Shown: one piece after another, positions 16,672 to 26,272 of the stretch
Layout of the letters: every line of letters starts with the position of its first letter
Numbering within the stretch: the stretch's first letter is position 1
Origin: Microscilla marina ATCC 23134
GTDB lineage: Bacteria; Bacteroidota; Bacteroidia; Cytophagales; Microscillaceae
Length of the DNA stretch: 64,000 nucleotides
Direction: 5' to 3'
NCBI RefSeq assembly: GCF_000169175.1
Contig: NZ_AAWS01000002.1
Span: 62,001 to 126,000, forward strand
Position numbers and translations under genes: made by a program
The notes under the pieces: generated by a model
The model's database searches: none
The model's input: only the letters and a program-made list of their open reading frames with translations
What the model was told of the DNA's origin: nothing

Positions 16672-18171
16672 ATGGAGATGAATAATGTTACTTATTACTT
16701 TTCTATAGATACAGGAGGCACATTTACAGACTGTATTGCACGTGATTCATCAGGCAATGAATACCGTAGAAAAGTATTGAGTAATAGCACACTTAGAGGC
16801 AATATTATCAAGCAGATAGATGCCAAGACTTTAAAAGTACGAGAAACCTGGAGCCTCAAAAAAGACATTATCAAAGGGTATGAGTTCAGGGTTTTGCAAC
16901 AAGACCACCCCAAGGTACTCGTAGAGCGTTTTGACATAGAAAAAGAACTACTTGTGCTTTCTCAACCGCTTGATTTCGACTTAGTCAACCGCAGTTTTGA
17001 AATTACTGCCTACGAAGAAGCCCCCATCTTAGCTGTTCGTTTGATTACTCAAACCTCCCTTGACGATACTTTACCCCCTATACACATGAAGCTGGGCTCT
17101 ACCAAGGGCACCAATGCTTTGTTAGAAAATAAGGGGGCTAAAATTGTGTTTTTTGTAACTAAAGGCTTCAAAGATTTACTCAAAATAGGTACTCAACAAC
17201 GCCCCGATATATTTGCTATGCGTGTAGAAAAACCTGCCCCGCTACACTACAAAGTAGTAGAGGTAGAAGAGCGCCTGTCGGCAAATGGAGAAGTACTGAT
17301 GTCATTGGTATTGCCTGATACCAAAATATTAGAAGAGCTCAAGAGCGAAGGAATCACATCGGCAGCAGTGGCTTTGATGAATTCCTATAAAAATCCTGCA
17401 CATGAGCAACAGGTCAAACAGTTTTTGTTAGAACATGGATTTGCCGATGTGTCAGTTTCTACTGAGTTATCATCGTTGATCAAGTTTTTGCCTCGTGCCG
17501 AAACCACCGTAGTCAACGCTTATTTATCTCCGGTAATCAACAATTACCTGAGCAACATTGCCAAAACTCTGCAGGTAGTCAAAGAAGACCCAAGCAAGGA
17601 CGTAGTACAATTGTTAGATAGTTCTTATTTGCAGGTAATGACAAGCGCCGGAAGCCTGGTGCAATCTCAAAGCTTTCAGCCTAAAGACAGTTTGCTGAGT
17701 GGACCAGCAGGAGGAGTAGTGGGGGCGTCTACCATTGGAAAACTATCAGGGCATAATCGCCTCATTACCTTTGACATGGGAGGTACCAGTACTGATGTGG
17801 CACGTTATGACAATGAATTTGACTATAGGTTTGACCTTAAAATAGGAGATGCTTATATATTTAGCCCAGCCCTGGCCATTGAGTCGGTAGCAGCGGGTGG
17901 CGGCTCGTTATGCTATTTTGATGGATTCAAGTTATGTGTAGGTCCCGAAAGCGCAGGAGCTTTTCCCGGACCAGCTTGTTATGGTGCTGGCGGGCAACTG
18001 ACTATTACTGATATACATTTACTTTTGGGGCGTTTAGATGCCCGACAGTTTGGTATTCCAGTGTTTCAGGATGAGGCCGAGAAGCAGCTCAATATTTTGG
18101 TAGAACAGATTGAGCTCCAAACCAAAGAAAGTAGAAACGATGAAGATATCTTACGGGCTTTTTGCGAATAG
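16672..18171 (+). CDS. 5-oxoprolinase/hydantoinase, N-terminal part (frameshifted)
   Basis: These 499 residues are the HyuA-like half of an ATP-dependent 5-oxoprolinase, which opens 5-oxoproline to glutamate. They include the actin-fold phosphate loop (IDTGGTFTD, residues 12-20), STKGTNALLENKGAKIVFF, RAETTVVNAYLSP, LLSGPAGGVVGA and TFDMGGTSTDVARYD. The frame stops at 18171 inside the HyuA domain. The next frame continues the same domain without a gap after adding one T to the T5 run near 18159, giving LRAFLRIANEIMAG. The stop is therefore a single-base frameshift rather than a natural gene end. Confidence 0.85.
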   Translation: MEMNNVTYYFSIDTGGTFTDCIARDSSGNEYRRKVLSNSTLRGNIIKQIDAKTLKVRETWSLKKDIIKGYEFRVLQQDHPKVLVERFDIEKELLVLSQPLDFDLVNRSFEITAYEEAPILAVRLITQTSLDDTLPPIHMKLGSTKGTNALLENKGAKIVFFVTKGFKDLLKIGTQQRPDIFAMRVEKPAPLHYKVVEVEERLSANGEVLMSLVLPDTKILEELKSEGITSAAVALMNSYKNPAHEQQVKQFLLEHGFADVSVSTELSSLIKFLPRAETTVVNAYLSPVINNYLSNIAKTLQVVKEDPSKDVVQLLDSSYLQVMTSAGSLVQSQSFQPKDSLLSGPAGGVVGASTIGKLSGHNRLITFDMGGTSTDVARYDNEFDYRFDLKIGDAYIFSPALAIESVAAGGGSLCYFDGFKLCVGPESAGAFPGPACYGAGGQLTITDIHLLLGRLDARQFGIPVFQDEAEKQLNILVEQIELQTKESRNDEDILRAFCE

Positions 18172-20561
18172 CCAATGAAATAATGGCAGGAGCCATCAAA
18201 AAAATATCTGTAGCCAAAGGCTATGACCCCAGCGAATATGGTTTAGTGGCTTTTGGTGGGGCAGGTGGTTTGCATGTATGTGGCATTGCCGAGTTGCTCA
18301 ATATTAATACAATTCTTATCCCTCAAGATGCAGGCTTGCTGAGTGCTTATGGCATAGGGGCTGCTTTGCTGGAGCGTTTTGCCGAAAAGCAGTTGCTTAC
18401 CTCAGTACAAAGTTTTTTTGGAGAAAAAGAAGTCGCTTTGCAGCAACTGTTTGACCAACTTGAGTCAGAAGCTTTTAACGAGGTAAAAGACGAAGGTATT
18501 CCTGCCAATAATATTGAAATTCGTCAACGCATTGCTTATTTGCGTTTCAAAGGACAAGATGCCAGTCTTGATATACCTTTGACCAATGACAAAGCCAGCA
18601 TAGAGACTATAGTAGAGCACTTCCGTAAAAAATACGAAAACATTTATGGGCATTGGGTGTCCAACCGTGAGATAGAGGTAGAATCTATCCGGGTAATTGC
18701 TTCGGTAAAATCTGGCTTGGAAACAAATGAACTTCCTAAGCCTAATGTTTATGTGCCCGAACCTTCGCATTATATTAAATCATTTATAGACGATAAGTGG
18801 AGAAAAGCACCGGTATATCTCCGCGAAAACCTGCAAAAAGGCGCCACTATTGAAGGATTTGGCTTGGTGCTCGACAAGCACAGCACCACGGTGATAGAAG
18901 AAGATTGGGTATTCACTATAGATGCTCAGGGCACAGGTATTATTACGCGCAAAAAACGAGTAAAACGACCCGGAGGCTACTTCAGAATCTCGGAATACAT
19001 GAGCGAAGAAATAGAGCTGGAGCTTTTCACTAACCGCTTTATGTCTATTGCCGAAAACATGGGAGCCATGCTTCAGCGCACATCTTTATCGGTCAATGTA
19101 AAAGAACGTTTAGATTTTTCTTGTGCCTTGTTAGACGCTAAAGGTGAGTTAGTGGCCAATGCGCCTCATATTCCAGTACACCTTGGTAGCCTGGGGGTAT
19201 GCGTCAGAAGCGTGCTCAAATCGGGGGTTATGTTGCAAGACGGTGATACTATCATTACCAACCATCCCAAGTTTGGTGGTTCTCACTTGCCCGATGTTAC
19301 GCTCATTACTCCAGTATATTCAGAGTATCGCCGTTTGATCGGGTATGTAGTAAACCGAGCGCATCATTCAGAAATAGGAGGAATAAGGCCGGCATCTATG
19401 CCTCCTGATGCCAAAAACCTTTCTGAAGAGGGGGTGGTCATTGACCCATTCTTTTTGGTGAAAGGTGGGAAAGTTAACTGGAAAGAAATCAGGCATGTAC
19501 TTGAAAATGCCGATTACCCTACCCGTTCTATCGAAGAAAACCTGGCAGACCTCAACGCTGCCCTTGCCGCCAACCGCAGTGGTGAGAAAGCATTGAAAAA
19601 ACTGGTGAAATCTCATGGGTTTGACAAAGTGCAGTTATATATGAATATGCTCAAGCTCAATGCCTTTAACAACATGGGAGAAACGCTGAACAAAATTCCT
19701 AATGGAATCTATACTGCGGAAGAGTTTTTAGACGATGGAACACCTTTGCGGGTAAGTGTAGAGGTAAAAAACAGTAGTTGTACCATTGATTTTAAAGGTT
19801 CGGGAGGAGTACACAAAGGAAATCTGAATGCCAACCCAGCCATCGTCAATAGTGTGGTGATTTATGTGCTACGCTTGTTGCTGGATAAAAGTATGCCGTT
19901 AAACGATGGTATTTTGACACCAATCAGGATCAATATACCAGAAGGCACCATTTTGAACCCTCATTTTCCTGATGATATTACCCAATGCCCTGCTGTAGTA
20001 GGAGGCAATGTAGAAACCAGTCAACGTTTGACCGATACTTTACTAAAAGCATTTGGAGTAATGGCTTGTAGTCAGGGAACAATGAATAATGTACTGTTTG
20101 GTAACCAAAACTTTGGTTATTATGAAACTATTTGTGGAGGATGTGGCGCAGGTGCCTCATTTGATGGTACCTCAGCGGTACACCACCACATGACCAATAC
20201 CCGTATCACCGACCCCGAAATTTTTGAGCACCGTTACCCGGTAAGGCTCGATAGGTTCGAGATAAGAGCAGGCTCAGGTGGTCAAGGAAAATTTAAAGGA
20301 GGTGATGGTATTATCAGAGAAATTACTTTCTTAGAGCCCGTATCTTTGTCAGTGCTTACCCAGCACCGTAGCGAGCGCCCCTATGGTTTAGAAGGTGGCG
20401 AAGAAGGGCAGTGTGGGGAGCAATATATAGAGCGTAAAAATGAGCAAGGTAAGGTAGAACGGGTTTTGCTGGCAGGCATCGATGGTTTAGATGTAAATGC
20501 AGGCGATAAATTGGTAATTAAAACTCCCGGAGGTGGAGGTTTTGGTAAAACAGAGTCTTAG
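18162..20561 (+). CDS. 5-oxoprolinase/hydantoinase, C-terminal part
   Basis: This 799-residue continuation begins RIANEIMAGAIKKISVAKGYDP, which is the end of HyuA. It carries the HyuA C-terminal domain and then the full HyuB-like domain (from about residue 270), with SVNVKERLDFSCALLD, HIPVHLGSLG, HHSEIGGIRPASMPP and the glycine-rich end (CGGCGAGASFDG, KTPGGGGFG). The two parts together give about 1295 residues, the usual length of single-chain 5-oxoprolinase. The only start codon offered is a TTG inside the overlap, without independent support. The stop codon TAG spans the first base of a small TTA-flanked element. Confidence 0.85.
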   Translation: MRIANEIMAGAIKKISVAKGYDPSEYGLVAFGGAGGLHVCGIAELLNINTILIPQDAGLLSAYGIGAALLERFAEKQLLTSVQSFFGEKEVALQQLFDQLESEAFNEVKDEGIPANNIEIRQRIAYLRFKGQDASLDIPLTNDKASIETIVEHFRKKYENIYGHWVSNREIEVESIRVIASVKSGLETNELPKPNVYVPEPSHYIKSFIDDKWRKAPVYLRENLQKGATIEGFGLVLDKHSTTVIEEDWVFTIDAQGTGIITRKKRVKRPGGYFRISEYMSEEIELELFTNRFMSIAENMGAMLQRTSLSVNVKERLDFSCALLDAKGELVANAPHIPVHLGSLGVCVRSVLKSGVMLQDGDTIITNHPKFGGSHLPDVTLITPVYSEYRRLIGYVVNRAHHSEIGGIRPASMPPDAKNLSEEGVVIDPFFLVKGGKVNWKEIRHVLENADYPTRSIEENLADLNAALAANRSGEKALKKLVKSHGFDKVQLYMNMLKLNAFNNMGETLNKIPNGIYTAEEFLDDGTPLRVSVEVKNSSCTIDFKGSGGVHKGNLNANPAIVNSVVIYVLRLLLDKSMPLNDGILTPIRINIPEGTILNPHFPDDITQCPAVVGGNVETSQRLTDTLLKAFGVMACSQGTMNNVLFGNQNFGYYETICGGCGAGASFDGTSAVHHHMTNTRITDPEIFEHRYPVRLDRFEIRAGSGGQGKFKGGDGIIREITFLEPVSLSVLTQHRSERPYGLEGGEEGQCGEQYIERKNEQGKVERVLLAGIDGLDVNAGDKLVIKTPGGGGFGKTES

Positions 20562-20616
20562 AGCTTGTTTAAACTTTCGCATTTAGCGTAATTTTCGATG
20601 AATTTTAAAAAAGCTC
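20561..20616. repeat. TTA-flanked MITE-like element, 56-bp mini copy
   Basis: It has GAGCTTGTTTAAA at the left end and TTTAAAAAAGCTC at the right end (one mismatch to a perfect inverted repeat), flanked on both sides by TTA. The left TTA plus the first G supply the stop codon of the oxoprolinase frame. Longer relatives lie at 48190 and 53538. Confidence 0.65.
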
Positions 20617-20658
20617 TTAGAAAAACGTATACATAAAATACTTTATAATCAATAGTGT

Positions 20659-20688
20659 AAGGAGGTCATTTTGTCCTCCTTTTTTTAA
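20659..20688 (+). terminator. Intrinsic terminator after oxoprolinase
   Basis: AAGGAGG and CCTCCTT arms around a nine-nt loop run into a tract of T. It lies about 100 nt after the stop codon, beyond the mini element, and just before the convergent YbjN gene. Confidence 0.7.
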
Positions 20689-20692
20689 TTCT

Positions 20693-21157
20693 TTAATTCA
20701 AAGGTGTCAAACCTTCTTGTTTGTCCAGCCCCTGGCCTCTGTTGCCATATTTTTTTAGTAACTTTCTTAAGTATTCAATGCCGTAATTACCCACCCTGGT
20801 AATCATATTATAGGCTTCTTCATCGTCTAGCCCTTCTACCTCACGTATTACTTTTAGGCAAGTCCAACTATGATATAAGGTAAAAGCTACCCCAAATAGT
20901 TGGTCGTTGATACGTAGTAAATCTTCATAAAACTCTGGTATTCTGTAGATGGGTACCTCCATAATAGGAGCCACTACCTGAATATAAGCGCGCTTTTCCC
21001 GGTCTATATGCCACACATCTATCCATACGGTAATATCACCCCGTTTGAGGTCCCAATGACCCTCGGTGTCTTTAGAGCGGCAATTCACCGGATCAACCCC
21101 CAAACGGTGTATACAGTTCTCAACAATACCATAGTAGTATTTAAGATTATTTTTCAT
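20693..21157 (-). CDS. YbjN domain-containing protein
   Basis: This 154-residue soluble protein has the YbjN pattern: a short helix, then strands GHWDLKRGDITVWIDVW, RAYIQVVAPIMEVP, FYEDLLRINDQLFGVAFTLY, and a final helical part with RVGNYGIEYLRKLLKKYG. The fold resembles type III secretion chaperones, so a chaperone or adaptor role is possible. The start at 21157 is the first ATG; the upstream TTG at 21184 is less likely. The tail after about residue 140 is polar. Confidence 0.65.
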   Translation of the reverse strand: MKNNLKYYYGIVENCIHRLGVDPVNCRSKDTEGHWDLKRGDITVWIDVWHIDREKRAYIQVVAPIMEVPIYRIPEFYEDLLRINDQLFGVAFTLYHSWTCLKVIREVEGLDDEEAYNMITRVGNYGIEYLRKLLKKYGNRGQGLDKQEGLTPLN

Positions 21158-21404
21158 AAAGAATTTTATTAATTCAGATGTCAATGTATAAAATTATGAG
21201 GAATGATCGAAACATAGAACTTGGGTATTTCGCAAGAGGGATAGAGCGGCGTTTACGGGAAAGGTATCGCCTGATAAGGTGATTGCTGCTGTTGAAGAAG
21301 GTCATAAGTTGAATCATTGCTTGGTCTAAAAACGAAAAGAGCGCTGGAAAAGTTATGCCTGAATGGAGAGTTTTATTTAGCAAAACAGCGTACATACCAA
21401 CAAA

Positions 21405-21434
21405 GCCTTGCCTGATATAAAATATCGGGCAAGG
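21405..21434 (-). terminator. Terminator of the pullulanase gene
   Basis: CCTTGCC-GATAT and ATATC-GGCAAGG arms with a short A/T loop lie 20 nt after the pullulanase stop. On the minus strand the hairpin is followed by CTTTGTT. The sequence between stop and hairpin reads GGGCTTGTTTAAA, one mismatch from the end of the TTA-flanked element family. Confidence 0.6.
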
Positions 21435-21450
21435 TGGTTTAAACAAGCCC

Positions 21451-24114
21451 TTATTCCTTTATCCAAATCATTAGGCTTTTGCCCTTGAGTTTCAGCGAGT
21501 GAACTTTGTTACCTAAGAGGTTTTTACCTACCCCTTTTTTGAGCTGTACTTGTTGGGTATTGGCAACGGGTTTCCATTGGCCAGCCGGCAAAGTTACCTC
21601 TGTAAAAGTATAAGGCTGAGCACCTACATTGAGCAATACCAACACCTTTTTATCTACCAAATAACCTAATACATCTTCGCGGTTTTTGGGGGCAAACCAT
21701 TGGTAATACCCCTCAGGCACTGCCTTTGCCACCCTAAATACTTTGCCTGTTTCTGAAAGCCTCAAAGTGTTCATTCCTTGCCAAAAGGCATACATATTTT
21801 GGTAATCATTCTTGTTTTGGCCTCTAGGCTTTTGCCCTACGGTTTGCCATAAAAAATGATTGGCGTTGCGGTGGTTATAAGTATCGCGGTAGCCGTGCAT
21901 ATATACTTTGTACCCTGCTTTGGTTTGTTTCACTACTTCCTTGAGTGGGGCAACAGCTTTGCTTCGCATGATCTCCGATCCTCCGTGGGTCACAATAGGT
22001 CCTAGCGTAGTATAGAGCAAAGTTACGGCTATTTTATACGCTGCCTCGTCTACCTCATATCTGCCATCAAAGTTTTTCCCAAACTGATCGGCCAAGGCAA
22101 AATTATCGTGAATATCAAGGTAACTAATGCCACTCAAGGGCGTTTTGTCATCAGTAAACTGGTTGGCGAGCCCCTTCATTACATTGGCGCGTTCGCTAAA
22201 TTTACCTCCTGCCCAGCCCCGATCTTTTTTGGGATCTTTCAGTTCAAACACGGGTCCTTTGAAAGCATTGCGCAACTCGTCCTGAAAAAAAGTAATGGGG
22301 GCATCCTCCTTGTACCAATCCCAATCGGGGTTGTTTTCAAAGTGAGGGTCATTCGAGCCAATCCAAGCCTCACCATATACAATCTTATCAGGGTCAATGG
22401 CAGCCTTGAGCGCTATCAGGGTTTGCTGGTCTATTTGTCCGGCAAGGTCAATCCTAAAACCATCAATCCCAAACTCTTTGATATAATGTTGGCACTGGTC
22501 AATTAGCCAGCGTTGCACCATCGGTCGGTTTTCTGTTTTTACCTCGTTGCCGTAGGCGCCAATATGCTTAAAGTTTTTGGTGCGATAGTAATACTGCTTG
22601 CCCAAAGCGTTGAAATGAAAGTTCCAGAAGTTTCCGTCCATATTTTCGGCGGTGTGGTTGGGCACAATATCTATAATCACGGCAATGCCCTTGTCGTGAA
22701 AAGCCTGCACCAAATCTCTAAACTCTTCGCGTTCTTTGCCTGGCTCGCTGCCCTTACTGCGGTAACGCGACTCTACCGCAAAAGCGTGAGAAGTACGGTA
22801 GCCCCACTGATAGTTTTCATGGCTTATTCCCTGTGCCTTCATATAAGCATCGTTGCCAAAAGAGGCTTGCCAGTCTTTGGTCGGAAAATGCAAATACTCT
22901 TGTACCGGCATCAGGTGCACGGTGTTGATGCCCAAGTCGAGCAAATAATCAAACCCTATTTTTTTGCCCCGTTTGTTGCGTAGCCCAGGGGTTATCATGG
23001 CCTTGAACGTTCCCTTATGGGCGCGTTTTACGGGCAACAAGTCAGTGAAGTCTTGTACGTGTACCTCATACGCAATCACGTCTTCCATTGCCGGAATTCC
23101 ATTTTTGAGCGGGGTAGCGGGTTGAGTGCGTCGCCAGATCCTGGTTTTGCCCCAGGTGTCGTCGCTTACCCTGGCATAAGGGTCGCTGATGTGCACGGGG
23201 TTGGTTTCATAAAAATGATTGCCTGGCTCTTGGGCACCGTGTACAGTAAAGTCATAATACACCCCATGCAAATCTTCAGGGATGATGATCTCCCACACTC
23301 CATTTGGGTCTTGTTGGAGGTTTTCTACCCGATAGGCTTTTTTGTCTAGCCTGCCCTTATACAAGTAAAGCTTGACTTGATCGGCACGGGGCGAAAAAAT
23401 TCTGATGCTGGTTTTGCCCTGATCAATATTGGCGCCTAGCTCTTTGGTAGAAAAAGCCTCGCGAAACCAGCCATCAAACGAGCAATGGGTTTTGAGCTTA
23501 AGCGAAGGAATTTCTAAAAAATATACCCGTTTTTTGTTCAGTACTTTAGCAGGAGTGATAAGGGTAGAGCGGGCGCCATTGGGCAATACGCCTGCTATTG
23601 GAATAACCTTGCCTTGGGCATCGGTCAGGCGATAGTCTTGGGGGCGCAAAGGGCGTTTGGGGGCTTTTACCTCTGCCCATATCAGGCAGTTGCTCCTGAT
23701 TTCAGCTTTGAGCCCTAGTTGGGTACTTTGGAGCATAAACACCAGGTCACTGCCTTTTTTATTCTTAGCTTTTGCCGGGGGATTTAGCCATTCACCCTTA
23801 TTTATCCTAAACTTAAACTTTGTATTGGGGCCAATGACCTTAAAGTCGCTGTTGTCAAAAGTAAGCAACCATTGTTGCCCGGTTTTTTTAAGTTGCCATT
23901 GTTCCAGGTCCTTGTCCCACTTTCTAAACTCCCCCGTCACCACTACTCTTTGTGGTTTGACCTGATAAAGAGTTTCATCGAATATAAAAGTAGTATGATC
24001 GCCAAAAACGGCATAGCCTTGTTGTTTTTGCACACCAGTAAACGATTGGGCAAACAGCCAAGGGCTTATAAACATATAAAATAATAAAGTATGAAATGCA
24101 GTGATATTTTTCAT
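21451..24114 (-). CDS. pulA: Type I pullulanase (GH13 debranching enzyme), secreted
   Basis: This 887-residue glycoside hydrolase should cut alpha-1,6 branch points in pullulan, glycogen or starch. A signal peptide (MKNITAFHTLLFYMFISPWL, then AQS) leads to N-terminal beta domains, a CBM48-like domain (SIRIFSPRADQVKLYLY) and the GH13 barrel. The barrel shows region I DIVPNHT, region II GFRIDLAGQ with nucleophile D556, region III VYGEAW with acid E582, and region IV YLDIHDN. The start at 24114 is chosen because it opens the signal peptide. The gene is monocistronic. The symbol rests on catalytic motifs and family length. Confidence 0.85.
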   Translation of the reverse strand: MKNITAFHTLLFYMFISPWLFAQSFTGVQKQQGYAVFGDHTTFIFDETLYQVKPQRVVVTGEFRKWDKDLEQWQLKKTGQQWLLTFDNSDFKVIGPNTKFKFRINKGEWLNPPAKAKNKKGSDLVFMLQSTQLGLKAEIRSNCLIWAEVKAPKRPLRPQDYRLTDAQGKVIPIAGVLPNGARSTLITPAKVLNKKRVYFLEIPSLKLKTHCSFDGWFREAFSTKELGANIDQGKTSIRIFSPRADQVKLYLYKGRLDKKAYRVENLQQDPNGVWEIIIPEDLHGVYYDFTVHGAQEPGNHFYETNPVHISDPYARVSDDTWGKTRIWRRTQPATPLKNGIPAMEDVIAYEVHVQDFTDLLPVKRAHKGTFKAMITPGLRNKRGKKIGFDYLLDLGINTVHLMPVQEYLHFPTKDWQASFGNDAYMKAQGISHENYQWGYRTSHAFAVESRYRSKGSEPGKEREEFRDLVQAFHDKGIAVIIDIVPNHTAENMDGNFWNFHFNALGKQYYYRTKNFKHIGAYGNEVKTENRPMVQRWLIDQCQHYIKEFGIDGFRIDLAGQIDQQTLIALKAAIDPDKIVYGEAWIGSNDPHFENNPDWDWYKEDAPITFFQDELRNAFKGPVFELKDPKKDRGWAGGKFSERANVMKGLANQFTDDKTPLSGISYLDIHDNFALADQFGKNFDGRYEVDEAAYKIAVTLLYTTLGPIVTHGGSEIMRSKAVAPLKEVVKQTKAGYKVYMHGYRDTYNHRNANHFLWQTVGQKPRGQNKNDYQNMYAFWQGMNTLRLSETGKVFRVAKAVPEGYYQWFAPKNREDVLGYLVDKKVLVLLNVGAQPYTFTEVTLPAGQWKPVANTQQVQLKKGVGKNLLGNKVHSLKLKGKSLMIWIKE

Positions 24115-24307
24115 GAATGGTGTAATTGCTTTTTTACCTCGAATATACATAACAGAAGCTTTGATTGAAATATAGAAGAACACTTAGCAGAGTTTTATTC
24201 AATAGAGTGGCAGTATTTAACAAAATAATGAAAGGCGAAACTAATACCGATGAATTTTTTATTTTAGCTTTTAATGTAGTGTATGTTTTGGTTAGAAAAA
24301 GCATCGT

Positions 24308-24907
24308 ATGGAAGATAAGCAATGTCAAACCGAAGAAGTATTATCAACTCCCTTAAGCATCAGCTTGTATATATTATGGGTAGCGTTTTGGGCATTGATG
24401 ATGTATTATGATTATACCCATATAGTCCCTTATCTATACAATACTTCCTCTTTTTGGTTCAACGCTGGGTTGTATGGCGAACCATACTCTTTGGTGTGGG
24501 TATTGTCTATGTTTGCGGCATTATTTGCAGTAGCTCCTTTGCGCCAAGGCAAAATGTTGGGTTTGTTGGGAGGCGTATTGTTTGTGGTAGTACTTCTGAA
24601 GCCGTTTACAATAGCAGAAGTTCCCCGTCAAACAGCAAAGGGCTTTATCGTAACACATCAAGTATTGCTAGAGCAAATTGTACAAGCCCATGCTCAACCA
24701 AAAGCATCGCAAACAATTGATATGAATAGAGAAGTAACACGCCTGGGCTTTGATAATTTTTATGTGAGCAATGGCTTATATCACTTTTCATCTTTGGCAG
24801 GGGTGGGCGAGAGCGCGGGGTTTTTATGGGCACAAGGAGATTTAGTTTGCCCATATAGATATTGCCAAAAAGTAGCAAAAAATTGGTATGTTTACTCTAC
24901 AGATTAA
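24308..24907 (+). CDS. Uncharacterised membrane protein
   Basis: The 199 residues have three hydrophobic segments at about 17-35, 60-78 and 82-100, separated by a short basic loop (RQGKM). A polar domain of about 100 residues follows, ending in a cysteine pair (CPYRYC). I do not recognise the family. The C-terminal domain would face one side of the membrane. The thioesterase gene follows after 20 nt, so co-transcription is likely. Confidence 0.65.
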   Translation: MEDKQCQTEEVLSTPLSISLYILWVAFWALMMYYDYTHIVPYLYNTSSFWFNAGLYGEPYSLVWVLSMFAALFAVAPLRQGKMLGLLGGVLFVVVLLKPFTIAEVPRQTAKGFIVTHQVLLEQIVQAHAQPKASQTIDMNREVTRLGFDNFYVSNGLYHFSSLAGVGESAGFLWAQGDLVCPYRYCQKVAKNWYVYSTD

Positions 24908-24927
24908 ACTTTACTTGATTTATCACA

Positions 24928-25368
24928 ATGACCAACCAACCAAACTTTTCCTTATTCAAGTTCAAACACTCGTTGCGGGTGCGTTGGGCAGAAGTAGACC
25001 CCCAGCAAGTGGTGTTTAACGGGCACTACTTGACCTATTTTGATGTGGCTTTTACTGAGTACTTTCGCGCGTTGGGACTTACCTATCCTGATGGACTCAA
25101 GCAATACAATTGTGACATGTATGTGCGCAAAACCACCATTGAGTACCACGCGCCAGCACGGTTCGACAACGAATTAACCATTTATGTGCGTACTTCAAGC
25201 ATTGGCAATACCAGCATTACCATTCAAATGGAGATTACCTGCCAGCAACAACACCTTATCAGCGGAACACTTATTTATGTAAATGTAGATGTTCAAACTC
25301 AACGCCCCATGACACTGCCTCAAGGTGTACGCGAGGTGTTTGAGCGTTATGACAATTTGACCACATAA
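24928..25368 (+). CDS. Acyl-CoA thioesterase, 4HBT/YbgC type
   Basis: This 146-residue hotdog-fold enzyme is expected to hydrolyse acyl-CoA or hydroxybenzoyl-CoA thioesters. RVRWAEVDPQQVVFNGHYLT carries the catalytic aspartate and the conserved N-x-HY segment of the 4HBT family, and YFDVAFTEYFRALG completes the active-site helix. IEYHAPARFDNELTIYV is the central sheet. Length is typical. It follows the membrane protein gene closely. Confidence 0.85.
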   Translation: MTNQPNFSLFKFKHSLRVRWAEVDPQQVVFNGHYLTYFDVAFTEYFRALGLTYPDGLKQYNCDMYVRKTTIEYHAPARFDNELTIYVRTSSIGNTSITIQMEITCQQQHLISGTLIYVNVDVQTQRPMTLPQGVREVFERYDNLTT

Positions 25369-25387
25369 AACGAATTTTACCAAATGC

Positions 25388-26245
25388 TAGTTTAGTAACG
25401 TGCTCAAAATAAGTTTCTGGTTTTTGGGGCAAATACGCACAATTGACTGAGGCATTTAGGGAAGCGAAAAAAATAACTTCCTTGACTTCTATTTTTGGCA
25501 TACGGAATTAGGGTTGTGCGAAGTTTTTAAAATTATTGATATACAAACATTTATGCATAAATCAAGAGGTTTATTGTAGGGGCAATCCCTTGCTGTAATG
25601 CAATGGAAGTTCGCGATTTATCGGAATGGTCGCCCTAGCGAAGGAGTGCATACGCCGGCGGAAAGAAAGGCGCTGTTGGTCAGACACGACGCAAATGAGT
25701 ATACTGTTTCAAAGTACAAGTGTGTATGCCATTTTTTTAAGTTGGGTAATTAATTACTTTCTTATCCCTTAGCCTTTGGCAGAGCTCGGCAAAGCGAAGC
25801 TTTAGCCATCGGTTTTTGCGCTCAAGGCAACATCCGGGGGATGTTGAGCCAGACCGTGGGACGGTACTACGGGCAATAAAAATAACGAAAGGCAGTGAAG
25901 CGAACCGCAGAACGAAGTTCAAGCTCTGCGAAGCTAATTTATTCTAAATCGGACAGCTTCAAAGTCCCGATTTCTTATCGGGGTTATTGTTGAGGGCTAC
26001 GCCCGAAATCCCGTTTACGGGGCGAACACGTTACTTAGTACCGTCATCGCCTCAGTTCGTGTCTCCACGAGCTGATCGAAACCTTCAAAAATAATGTTCT
26101 CAGACGCTGCGATGAGGCGGTTTAGCTTTGCTGAGCACCGACATTCAGCAGTATCTAAGGACTCGTAAACTCGGTTGTGGAGACGCAAACCGAGGCGAAA
26201 AAATAGCAGGGTAGAGTAACTTATCAGGCTTACACCCAAAGATTT
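25388..26245. repeat. Hairpin-rich repeat region
   Basis: This 0.85-kb stretch has no credible gene. It contains many short palindromes: CAACATCC/GGATGTTG (25829-25847), CCCGATTTCTTATCGGGG, and CGTG/CACG. A 23-bp inverted repeat with four mismatches (26048-26070 and 26175-26197) lies just before the HEAT gene. AGTAACGTG (25394) and CACGTTACT (26027) may be element ends. The block 25826-25885 is a diverged copy of the interior of the elements at 184 and 8607. The area looks like several small elements nested together. Confidence 0.55.
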
Positions 26246-26272
26246 TGGTTGCTTTTTCTTAGAGATGCGCTT

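Noticed and set aside
16672-20561. Interpretation as separate HyuA and HyuB genes
   Set aside because: Separate HyuA proteins are longer than 499 residues, and the break falls inside the HyuA domain. One added base joins both frames.
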